DNA of 6,614 nucleotides from an uncultured bacterium (GTDB lineage: Bacteria > Actinomycetota > UBA4738 > HRBIN12): assembly GCA_937881155.1 (NCBI GenBank), contig CALGFI010000207.1, positions 1-6,614 of the forward strand. The letters are read 5' to 3'. Below, piece by piece: positions 1-5,753 of the stretch. The notes below the pieces were generated by a model, which was not told the origin of the DNA, ran no database searches, and saw only the letters and a program-made list of their open reading frames with translations. How positions within the stretch are numbered: position 1 is the stretch's first letter; the number at the start of each line of letters is the position of its first letter. Made by a program: the position numbers and the translations under genes.

Positions 1-458
1 GACCCCGGATCGACGACGACCGCGACCGAGGCGTGGTTCTTGGCTGCCGCGCGAACCATCGCCGGGCCGCCGATGTCGATGTTCTCGATCACCTCGTCGA
101 CATCCCCACCGCGTGAAACCGTCTCGCGGAACGGATACAGGTTCACCACCACGAGGTCGAACGGCTCGATCTCGTGACGCGCGAGCTCCTCGTCGTGCTC
201 GTGCTTCCGGCGATCCGCGAGGATCCCCGCGTGGATCCGTGGATGGAGCGTCTTCACCCGTCCTCCGAGCATCTCGGGAACCCCCGTCACGTCCTCGACC
301 GGCGTGACGGTGACGCCGGCGTCTCGGAGCGTCGTAGCGGTACCACCGCTCGATACGATCTCGACGTCATGGTCCGCCAGCTCCCGCGCGAGCTCCACGA
401 TTCCCGCCTTGTCGTACACGGCGAGCAGCGCGCGTCGCACCGGGCGAACGTCGCTCAC
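1..458 (-). CDS. purH: Bifunctional AICAR transformylase/IMP cyclohydrolase PurH, N-terminal part (cut by left edge)
   Basis: PurH carries out the last two steps of IMP synthesis: formylation of AICAR by 10-formyl-THF, then ring closure to IMP. Only the first 152 codons are in the window. They cover the N-terminal IMP cyclohydrolase (MGS-like) domain; the transformylase domain lies beyond the edge. Visible family motifs are RPVRRALLAVYDKAG near the start, SGGTA at 37-41, GGRVKTLHPRIHAGIL at 65-80, NLYPF at 106-110, and ENIDIGGPAMVRAAAKN near the end. The chosen GTG gives an N-terminus the same length as E. coli PurH as I recall it, and has GGAGGT 6 nt upstream. An in-frame GTG at 488, with its own GAGGAG 7 nt upstream, would add ten residues. 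The gene follows purN after 55 bp and probably shares its transcript. The family assignment is secure. Confidence 0.97.
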   Translation of the reverse strand, partial: MSDVRPVRRALLAVYDKAGIVELARELADHDVEIVSSGGTATTLRDAGVTVTPVEDVTGVPEMLGGRVKTLHPRIHAGILADRRKHEHDEELARHEIEPFDLVVVNLYPFRETVSRGGDVDEVIENIDIGGPAMVRAAAKNHASVAVVVDPG

Positions 459-464
459 GCCGGC

Positions 465-470
465 ACCTCC
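465..470 (-). promoter_or_regulatory. Ribosome binding site of purH
   Basis: On the minus strand this reads GGAGGT, a near-ideal Shine-Dalgarno sequence 6 nt before the GTG at 458. It supports that start over the in-frame GTG at 488. Confidence 0.75.
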
Positions 471-495
471 ACGCCCGGCTGAGCTCACGACGCAG

Positions 496-501
496 CTCCT
501 C
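496..501 (-). promoter_or_regulatory. Second possible ribosome binding site upstream of purH
   Basis: On the minus strand this reads GAGGAG, 7 nt before an in-frame GTG at 488-486. It could start a PurH longer by ten residues (VSSAGRGGAG). Those residues do not fit the usual PurH N-terminus, so this site is probably minor or unused. Confidence 0.3.
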
Positions 502-513
502 GGCGGCTGAGCG

Positions 514-1128
514 TCACGCGGGCGCCTTCTCCAGCACCCGGACGATGCGTCCCTCGATCGTGATGCGGCCCTCGACGAGCGCGCGGATCGCAGCCGGCAG
601 CAAACGGTGCTCCGCCTCGTGCACCCGTTCCTCGAGGGAATCCCAATCGTCGCTCGGGAGAACGGGAACGGCGTCCTGGAAGACGATCGGCCCGTGATCG
701 ACCTCCTCGTCCACGAAATGCACCGTGACGCCGGTGAGCTTGACTCCCCACACGAGCGCGTCGGCGACGGAGGTCCTTCCGGGGAATGCCGGGAGCAGCG
801 CGGGGTGGACGTTCAGGATCCTGCCGGCGAATGCGCGGACGACGTCGGGACCCACGATCCGCATGAACCCGGCGAGCGCGACGACGTCGATCGAGCGCGC
901 GAGGAGGACCTCGAGGAGCGCGCGGTCGAACGAGACGCGGTCGTCGTGGGCGGACGGATCGAGAAAGACGGTCTCGACCTCGTGCGAACGCGCGCGCTCG
1001 AGCGCGCGTGCGTTCGCACGATCGCTCACCGCCAGGACAACCCACGGACCGACGACGGGATCGTCGAGCAGGGCCTGCAGATTGGTGCCCTCCCCCGACG
1101 CGAGAACGGCGACGCGCGCGTCCGCCAC
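514..1128 (-). CDS. purN: Phosphoribosylglycinamide formyltransferase PurN (10-formyl-THF dependent)
   Basis: Cytosolic enzyme of step three of de novo purine synthesis: it moves a formyl group from 10-formyl-THF to GAR. The 204-residue product has the expected family size. Visible features are the phosphate-binding ASGEGTNLQALL (10-21), GFMRIVG (87-93), and the catalytic set in ILNVHPALLPAFPG (104-117) and HFVDEEVDHGP (137-147), giving Asn106, His108 and Asp144. The start is a choice. GTG at 1128 lies 7 nt after a TAGCGT box that itself follows TTGACG by 17 nt, so a leaderless start fits best. GTG at 1137 with GAGG 8 nt upstream would add three residues. The open frame continues to 1302, but that would overlap the plus-strand gene at 1252 and adds no conserved residues. 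Oddity: the usual His in the FPG-x-H loop is Thr119. Its substrate product feeds the pathway that ends in PurH, next downstream. Confidence 0.95.
   Translation of the reverse strand: MADARVAVLASGEGTNLQALLDDPVVGPWVVLAVSDRANARALERARSHEVETVFLDPSAHDDRVSFDRALLEVLLARSIDVVALAGFMRIVGPDVVRAFAGRILNVHPALLPAFPGRTSVADALVWGVKLTGVTVHFVDEEVDHGPIVFQDAVPVLPSDDWDSLEERVHEAEHRLLPAAIRALVEGRITIEGRIVRVLEKAPA
981..1020. repeat. 40-bp nested inverted repeat inside purN
   Basis: The outer arms CGTGCGAACG (981-990) and CGTTCGCACG (1011-1020) are perfectly complementary. Between them, 991-1008 is an 18-bp perfect palindrome centred on CTCGAG. Only T1009 and G1010 are left as a two-base bulge. The element lies in the purN coding sequence, over the stretch RANARALERARSHE. 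CG-rich codons make chance more likely than in average DNA, so a function is not established. Confidence 0.6.
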
Positions 1129-1135
1129 GGCGCGC

Positions 1136-1164
1136 ACGCTAGGCACCTCGTCGAGAAGCGTCAA
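1136..1164 (-). promoter_or_regulatory. Probable sigma-70-type promoter of purN(H), leaderless
   Basis: On the minus strand there is TTGACG (1164-1159), a 17-nt spacer, and TAGCGT (1141-1136). The GTG at 1128 follows 7 nt later. The -35 matches the consensus in five of six bases, and the -10 fits the actinobacterial TANNNT pattern. Transcription would begin at or one base before the purN start codon. This is read from sequence only. Confidence 0.5.
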
Positions 1165-1239
1165 ACGACCGCAGTTGAATACCGCGCACGCCCGTGACCG
1201 TCGGAGCCGCGTCGCTCGGGAAGGAAACAACGCCGGCGG

Positions 1240-1245
1240 TACGCT
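1240..1245 (+). promoter_or_regulatory. Possible -10 box of the zinc-finger membrane protein gene
   Basis: TACGCT fits TANNNT and ends 6 nt before the GTG at 1252, so transcription could begin at the start codon. No clear -35 is seen 16-18 nt upstream. No Shine-Dalgarno lies at a usable distance: the AAGGAA at 1221-1226 is too far away. Confidence 0.35.
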
Positions 1246-1251
1246 TCGACC

Positions 1252-1854
1252 GTGGTGACCGAGGAACGCGCGTCGCGAGGGACCGAACGCTGCCGGTCGC
1301 ATCCATCGCGAGCGTCCGTCGCGACCTGCGACCGATGCGGGCGCCCGTTGTGTCTGGGATGCGCCGTTCCGGTGCGAGGCAGCGTGCTTGGTCCCGAGTG
1401 CCTGGAGGCGGCGATCGGGCCGGACCCCTCGCTTCCCGAGGTCCCGGAGCGTGATCCGGCGCAGCGCGCGCGGGTCGCGACGACCGTCGCCTTCGCCGCC
1501 GCGGTCATCTCCACGGCGTTGCCGTGGAGCCGTTTCGGGGCGGGCTCGGACGTGTTCGGCGCATGGAGCGACGCACCCGCATGGTCGATGGTGGCAGCTA
1601 TTGCCGCCAGCCTCGGGCTCGTGATCTCGCTCGTCGGATCGTTCACACGGCGCGCGTCGCCCGTCGGCGACGTGCTCGCAACGCTCGCTGGTCTGGCAGT
1701 CGCAGCGGCCTGCGTGCTGGCGTTGGTTCGGCCCCGGCCGTTCACCTCACCGTGGCTCGGCCCGTGGGTCGCCCTCGGCGCGGGCCTCGCGGCGACGATC
1801 GCCGCCATCGGTGCCCGCATTCGCTCGCGTGGCCGCGTCGGCGTTCATGTTTGA
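1252..1854 (+). CDS. B-box-type zinc finger, four-helix membrane protein of unknown function
   Basis: A 200-residue product not tied to a named family. The N-terminus (14-50) looks like a bacterial B-box-type zinc finger: C14-x2-H17, C26-x2-C29, C34-x2-C37, then Cys50. The last pair, normally CxxC, reads GPEC, so one ligand is replaced by Gly47. A short acidic, Pro-rich linker follows. Then come four hydrophobic segments at about 75-92, 110-130, 138-159 and 169-190, and a short basic tail. The first helix ends in ALPW, followed by GAWSDAPAWSM. This suggests a cytoplasmic zinc-binding head on an inner-membrane tetraspan anchor, possibly a protein-interaction module. The start is GTG (a second GTG follows at once) with no Shine-Dalgarno, consistent with a leaderless transcript. 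It diverges from purN and leads into the next membrane gene 67 bp downstream. The reading is secure as a gene; function is unknown. Confidence 0.85.
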   Translation: MVTEERASRGTERCRSHPSRASVATCDRCGRPLCLGCAVPVRGSVLGPECLEAAIGPDPSLPEVPERDPAQRARVATTVAFAAAVISTALPWSRFGAGSDVFGAWSDAPAWSMVAAIAASLGLVISLVGSFTRRASPVGDVLATLAGLAVAAACVLALVRPRPFTSPWLGPWVALGAGLAATIAAIGARIRSRGRVGVHV

Positions 1855-1879
1855 CTCGCCATCAGGCACGGTGTTCGAT
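1851..1879 (+). promoter_or_regulatory. Weak candidate promoter for the gene at 1922
   Basis: TTGACT (1851-1856) overlaps the stop codon of the preceding gene. After 17 nt comes TTCGAT (1874-1879), a poor -10. If used, the 5' leader would be about 36 nt and would include the hairpin at 1894-1909 and the ribosome binding site. Confidence 0.3.
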
Positions 1880-1893
1880 AGGCGGGTTGCCGG

Positions 1894-1909
1894 GCGGCCG
1901 GTGGGCCGC
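1894..1909 (+). repeat. GC-only stem-loop in the leader of the gene at 1922
   Basis: GCGGCC and GGCCGC pair as a 6-bp stem around a GGTG loop. The stem ends one base before the AAAGGAG stretch (1911-1917). No U-tract follows, so it is not a classical terminator. It may only space or stabilise the leader. Confidence 0.35.
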
Positions 1910-1911
1910 GA

Positions 1912-1917
1912 AAGGAG
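1912..1917 (+). promoter_or_regulatory. Ribosome binding site deciding the ATG at 1922
   Basis: AAGGAG lies 4 nt before ATG 1922. It makes this start far better than the in-frame upstream start at 1811, which lies inside the previous gene. Confidence 0.75.
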
Positions 1918-1921
1918 CGTC

Positions 1922-2386
1922 ATGTCGCAGACCGGTTTTGACATCTCGAAGCTGTCGACGGCGAGCAAGATCCTGCTCGGCGCCGGCGCCCTCTATCTGA
2001 TCGATCTTCTCCTCGCCTGGCAGCGAGTCTGCTTCGTTGGCCAGTGCATCACGGCCAGCGGGATCGACGGCATCGGCGTGCTGAACCTGCTGCTCGTCAT
2101 CGTCCTCCTCGTTTGGGAGGGCCTCGCGCTTGCGAATGTTGAGATCAACATCCCCCGCGCGCTCGTCAGCGCAGGGATCGCGGCGGGGATCTTGCTGTTC
2201 ACCATCCTGAAGATCATCGTCGACAACGATTCCATCTACATCTTCGCGTGGATCGGCCTGCTGCTCGCGCTGGCGATCGGCTACGGCGGCTGGATGCGCT
2301 GGCAGGAGCACCAAGCGGCCGGGGGTGGCATGGGCGGCACGACGATGGGACCGCCGCCGTCGGATACTGGCGGTTTCACCAGCTGA
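1922..2386 (+). CDS. Small four-helix membrane protein of unknown function
   Basis: A 154-residue inner-membrane protein that I cannot place in a named family. Four hydrophobic segments are clear at about 16-36, 49-71, 80-100 and 105-125. A Gly/Pro-rich tail follows (GGGMGG, then GPPPSD), probably cytoplasmic. The loop after helix one has two cysteines, C37 and C42, which could form a disulphide if outside the membrane. Helix one ends in LLAW, recalling the ALPW at the same place in the upstream gene, and the tetraspan plan is shared, so the two may be distant relatives. The ATG is fixed by AAGGAG 4 nt upstream; an in-frame start at 1811 would overlap the previous gene. Its 3' end overlaps the convergent minus-strand membrane protein gene by 11 bp. 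Function is unknown. Confidence 0.88.
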   Translation: MSQTGFDISKLSTASKILLGAGALYLIDLLLAWQRVCFVGQCITASGIDGIGVLNLLLVIVLLVWEGLALANVEINIPRALVSAGIAAGILLFTILKIIVDNDSIYIFAWIGLLLALAIGYGGWMRWQEHQAAGGGMGGTTMGPPPSDTGGFTS

Positions 2387-3713
2387 CATCACGGCCCGAC
2401 GCGTTTCGGCCTCCGTCGAGGCCCGCTTCGGTTGGCGTCCGAACTCGTGAGGTCGTCGCCGCACCGACGGCACCGCCGACGCATCCCCAGCCGACCGCGA
2501 GCGCCGTCCCCGCGAGCGCGTCGGGACCGAACAGGACCCATCCCGCGTTGCCTCCGGCCGCGGCGCCGTAGGTGATCACGATCGTCGAGAGGAGCGAGCC
2601 CGCAGCGACGAGCGCGGCGAAGACGAGTCCGCTCGCGGCGCCGATGGGCAACCCTTTCCGACCGGCGCGCTCGGAGACCGCGGCAGCGTGGCGCCCGCCC
2701 AGGAGCGTCGCCAGTGCGGGAACGAGAAGAAAGGCGAGGTATAGGTCCGGCAGTTGCTCCGACGGGAGCCCGTCGTCGCCGACCGGCAGGAGAAGACCGT
2801 TGTCGGAGCTTGGCGCTTGGAGTCCGGCGAATCGTCCGTAACAGAGCAGATCCGCGTCGATGTCTCCGCGGATCACATCGCAGCCGCCCATCGCCGGCAC
2901 GAGCGTCCACATCGCCTCGTTCGGTAACACGGCGACGTGATGCGCGAATGCGGCAACACCGACATCCGGGCGATCGAACACCGCCCTCCAATAGCTCGCC
3001 GTTGACGGCGTGAGGAACGCGACGGCGTCGTCGGCTTGCGCTACACCGGCGACGAACAGCCCGCCGATCGACAGCGCGACGCCGAGGACGAACATCCGCC
3101 ACCCTCCCGCGATCGCGGCGCGAGCGGCTCGCTGCCGAACCGTTGCCTCTGCGCTCGCTAACGCAGAGGCGACGCCGCCAGACGCACCCGCGGCCGCCGC
3201 AAGACAGAACGGGAGCACGAGCGCCTGCCAGGCCGAGAGCGACACGCGCAGATCCGGGGACGAGAACCCGCCGATGCGAAGCGACGTCCGGACCTCGACC
3301 AGCAGCGCGAGTGCGAAGACCAATCCGGCGTACGCCGGCGCAACCGCCGCACCGAGCAGCATCCGCCGGGGGACGGTCCCGCCGGCCCGTTGGGCGACGG
3401 AGCGACCACTCCGGAACACCAGCCACAACCCGAAGGCGGTGACCGCGAGCAACGCGACGCCGATCGAGACGGATGTCGAGCCCGAACCGCCCGCCATCGA
3501 CGCGTCGTCGGCGACCTGAATCTCGATGGCGACGTGGTTGAACGCGCCGACGTAGATCGCGCCGATCTTCGCGGTGGTGGCGACCGAGGGACCGGTCCCG
3601 GCAACGATCCGTGCACCGAACGCGAGGGCTTGCCCGATCGCGGCGAGCACGACGAACGCCACGGCGCCTCGCGCGAGCGCTTCACCGAGGTGGCGGAGGC
3701 CACCTCGGTTCAC
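2376..3713 (-). CDS. Polytopic membrane protein, probable divergent PerM/DUF6350 family member
   Basis: A 445-residue Ala/Val-rich membrane protein with about eight hydrophobic segments (near 14-34, 82-100, 118-138, 160-185, 207-225, 322-340, 357-382, 399-421). A roughly 95-residue hydrophilic loop (226-321) carries C278 and C291. Its place after sucCD and near purN-purH is that of the PerM (Rv0955, DUF6350) gene of mycobacteria, a membrane protein linked to cell division. Local matches to what I recall of that family are LPNEAMW (263-269) and LFGPDALAG (394-402). The assignment therefore rests on synteny and weak similarity; an unrelated transporter-like protein is possible. The GTG start overlaps the sucD stop (GTGA), so translation is probably coupled. 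A perfect hairpin sits in the first codons. The open frame extends upstream across sucD, but that part is a shadow. The 3' end overlaps the convergent gene by 11 bp. Confidence 0.82.
   Translation of the reverse strand: MNRGGLRHLGEALARGAVAFVVLAAIGQALAFGARIVAGTGPSVATTAKIGAIYVGAFNHVAIEIQVADDASMAGGSGSTSVSIGVALLAVTAFGLWLVFRSGRSVAQRAGGTVPRRMLLGAAVAPAYAGLVFALALLVEVRTSLRIGGFSSPDLRVSLSAWQALVLPFCLAAAAGASGGVASALASAEATVRQRAARAAIAGGWRMFVLGVALSIGGLFVAGVAQADDAVAFLTPSTASYWRAVFDRPDVGVAAFAHHVAVLPNEAMWTLVPAMGGCDVIRGDIDADLLCYGRFAGLQAPSSDNGLLLPVGDDGLPSEQLPDLYLAFLLVPALATLLGGRHAAAVSERAGRKGLPIGAASGLVFAALVAAGSLLSTIVITYGAAAGGNAGWVLFGPDALAGTALAVGWGCVGGAVGAATTSRVRTPTEAGLDGGRNASGRDVSW
3684..3709 (-). repeat. Perfect 10-bp hairpin at the sucD / membrane-protein gene junction
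   Basis: On the plus strand ACCGAGGTGG (3684-3693) and CCACCTCGGT (3700-3709) pair perfectly around a 6-nt loop. In the minus-strand transcript the hairpin begins immediately after the sucD stop and covers codons 2-10 of the next gene, whose GTG is at its base. No U-tract follows, so it is not a standard terminator. It could stabilise the sucCD end of the message or lower translation of the membrane protein. Confidence 0.6.
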
Positions 3714-4579
3714 GACAGCGCGACCTGGACCAGCTCGGCGACCTCGGTCGGCGTGCGCGCCACCTTCACCCCGGCCGCCTCGAGCGCCTCCGCTTTGGCC
3801 TGCGCCGTGCCGCTCGACCCCGTCACGATCGCGCCGGCGTGGCCCATCCGTTTCCCCGGCGGCGCCGTGAACCCCGCGATGTAGCCGACGACGGGCTTGC
3901 CGACACGTTCGGAGATGAACGCGGCCGCACGCTCTTCGTCGTCGCCGCCGATCTCGCCGACCATGACGACGATCTCCGTATCGGGATCGTCGGAGAACAT
4001 CGCGAGCGCGTCGATGAAGCCGATCCCGTGCACCGGATCGCCGCCGATCCCGATGCACGTCGATTGCCCGAGATGGCGTCTCGTGAGCTCGTGAACGATC
4101 TGATACACGAGCGTCCCCGATCGCGAGACGAGTCCGACGCGCCCGGGCGTGCACACCTCGCCGGGGATGATCCCCACGTTCGCCTCGCCGGGCGAGATCA
4201 CGCCGGGGCAGTTCGGGCCGACGAGGACCGAGGAACGCCCATCGAGGTACGCGCGCACCTCGGCCATCTCGCGGACGGGAATGCCCTCCGTGATGGCGAC
4301 GACGACGCCGATCCCCGCGTCGACAGCCTCGAGGATCGCATCGGCGGCGAACCGCGGTGGGACGAAGATCATCGACGTGTTCGCTTTCGTCTCGCGGACG
4401 GCGTCGGCGACCGTCTCGAACACCGGAATGCCGTCGACGTCCTGCCCGCCTTTCCCGGGTGTCACGCCCGCGACGACGTTCGTTCCGAAGTCGCGGTTGC
4501 GACGCGTGTGGAACGTCCCCTCGTTGCCCGTGATGCCCTGGACGAGCAGTCGCGTGTCCCGCCCGACGAGGACGCTCAC
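3710..4579 (-). CDS. sucD: Succinyl-CoA synthetase (succinate-CoA ligase) alpha subunit
   Basis: The alpha subunit of succinyl-CoA synthetase binds CoA and carries the phosphohistidine used in succinyl-CoA + NDP + Pi = succinate + NTP + CoA. It is a cytosolic TCA-cycle enzyme that works with SucC. The 289-residue product equals E. coli SucD in length as I recall it. CoA-binding motifs QGITGNEGTFH (14-24) and VTPGKGG are present, followed by VGPNCPGVISPGE, SRSGTLVYQ and STCIGIGGDPVHG. The active-site His247 lies in GKRMGHAGAI and matches the E. coli phosphohistidine position. GTG 4579 is chosen because VSVLVGRDTRLL aligns with the E. coli N-terminus. A TTG at 4618 would add 13 residues and overlap the sucC stop. 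There is no clear Shine-Dalgarno, so expression probably relies on read-on from sucC, 28 bp upstream. Confidence 0.97.
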   Translation of the reverse strand: MSVLVGRDTRLLVQGITGNEGTFHTRRNRDFGTNVVAGVTPGKGGQDVDGIPVFETVADAVRETKANTSMIFVPPRFAADAILEAVDAGIGVVVAITEGIPVREMAEVRAYLDGRSSVLVGPNCPGVISPGEANVGIIPGEVCTPGRVGLVSRSGTLVYQIVHELTRRHLGQSTCIGIGGDPVHGIGFIDALAMFSDDPDTEIVVMVGEIGGDDEERAAAFISERVGKPVVGYIAGFTAPPGKRMGHAGAIVTGSSGTAQAKAEALEAAGVKVARTPTEVAELVQVALS

Positions 4580-4607
4580 GGTGCGCTCGCGGGCGCGCGA
4601 ACGGCCG

Positions 4608-5753
4608 TCACGCCGCAACGCCGCTCGCGAGAGCAGCAGCCAGTTGCGCGGCCTCGATCATCGTCGCGGCAGACACGATGTTCGGATGCTGCGCTTCGGC
4701 GAGGATCTTCCGGCCCTCGGCTGCATTGGTCCCGTCGAGCCGAACCACGATCGGAACCTTCGGCTGGACGCGTTCGAGCGCCTCGAGCACGCCTCGTGCG
4801 ACCAGGTCGCCGCGGGTGATCCCGCCGAAGATGTTGATCAATACCGAGCTGACCGCCGGGTCGGACAGGACGACCTCGAGCGACGTGGCCATCTGATCGG
4901 CGCTCGCGCCGCCACCGACGTCGAGGAAGTTCGCCGCTCGCCCGCCGGCCTGCGCCACCACGTCGAGCGTCGACATCACGAGCCCCGCGCCGTTGCCGAT
5001 GATCCCAACGTCGCCGTCGAGCTTCACGTACTGAAGGCCCTTCTCCTTCGCGCGCGCCTCGACCGGATCGATGGGGAACGCGGAACGGAGCGACTCGATG
5101 TCGGGATGACGGAACAGCGCGCTGTCGTCGATCGTCACCTTGGAGTCGAGGGCGACGACGCGACCGTCCTCGAGCTGCACGAGTGGATTGATCTCGACGA
5201 GCGTCGCGTCGACCTCCAGGAGCATGCGGTAGGCCTTCCCGATGATGTCGGCCGCGCCCTGTCGTGACTCCGAAGGGAGTGCCGCCACGAGCTCGCGAAC
5301 GTGGAACGGCCGCATCCCGATGCTCGGGTCGACCTGAACGCGCCGGATCGCTTCCGGCCGAGTCCGCGCGAGCTCCTCGATGTCGACTCCGCCTTCGGCG
5401 GTCATCAGCGCGAGGTACCGCCCGGTCGAACGATCCAGCAGCAGCGACGTGTAGAACTCGCGAGCGATCGGGAGGAGCTCCTCACACAGGACGCGCGTGA
5501 CGGGCATCCCCTTGAAGCCGTCGCGCAGCATCCGCTCGGCTTCCTCGGCCGCGCGTTGCGGCGAGTCGACGAGGGCAACGCCGCCGCCCTTGCCGCGTCC
5601 GCCAACCTGGACCTGGATCTTCACGACCGAGCGCCCGCCGAGCTCTTCCGTGGCGCGGGCAGCGTCCTCGGCGGTGGTCGCGACGATCCCTCTCGGCACA
5701 GGGATGTCGTACCTCGCGAACAGCTCCTTGCCCTGGTGCTCGTACAGGTCCAC
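4608..5753 (-). CDS. sucC: Succinyl-CoA synthetase (succinate-CoA ligase) beta subunit
   Basis: The beta subunit, an ATP-grasp protein, supplies the nucleotide site and the succinate-binding half of succinyl-CoA synthetase. The 381-residue product begins MDLYEHQGKELF, the family signature. The nucleotide-binding strand VVKIQVQVGGRGKGGGV (43-59) is intact. Mg-binding residues are predicted as N189 in LVEINPLV and D203 in ALDSK, matching E. coli N199 and D213. The C-terminal CoA-ligase fold shows GIIGNGAGLVMSTLD (250-264), NFLDVGGGAS (275-284) and NIFGGITRGD (307-316). Overall it follows the M. tuberculosis SucC pattern. Whether it prefers ATP or GTP cannot be told from motifs alone. The GTG start touches the stop of the B12-binding gene (TGAGTG, no gap) and has no good Shine-Dalgarno, so translation is probably coupled. 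sucD follows after 28 bp. Confidence 0.98.
   Translation of the reverse strand: MDLYEHQGKELFARYDIPVPRGIVATTAEDAARATEELGGRSVVKIQVQVGGRGKGGGVALVDSPQRAAEEAERMLRDGFKGMPVTRVLCEELLPIAREFYTSLLLDRSTGRYLALMTAEGGVDIEELARTRPEAIRRVQVDPSIGMRPFHVRELVAALPSESRQGAADIIGKAYRMLLEVDATLVEINPLVQLEDGRVVALDSKVTIDDSALFRHPDIESLRSAFPIDPVEARAKEKGLQYVKLDGDVGIIGNGAGLVMSTLDVVAQAGGRAANFLDVGGGASADQMATSLEVVLSDPAVSSVLINIFGGITRGDLVARGVLEALERVQPKVPIVVRLDGTNAAEGRKILAEAQHPNIVSAATMIEAAQLAAALASGVAA

Noticed and set aside
217..235. Near-palindrome around GGATCC inside purH
   Set aside because: The match is imperfect and short, and is explained by common GAT/ATC codons in conserved PurH residues.
1170..1185. TATTCA on the minus strand as the purN -10
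   Set aside because: It has no matching -35 and lies further from the start than the much better TTGACG-17-TAGCGT pair.
1129..1302. N-terminal extension of PurN
   Set aside because: The extra residues have no PurN similarity, overlap the divergent gene at 1252, and lie upstream of the TTGACG-17-TAGCGT promoter.
3714..4154. In-frame upstream extension of the membrane protein gene (147 further codons)
   Set aside because: It lies wholly inside sucD on the same strand, is an Arg-rich low-complexity shadow translation, and the GTG at 3713 overlapping the sucD stop is the natural start.
3611..5267. Long plus-strand open frames opposite sucD and sucC (about 370-400 codons)
   Set aside because: They are antisense to secure sucCD genes, rich in Arg, Asp and Ala in the way GC-rich shadow frames are, and show no motif.
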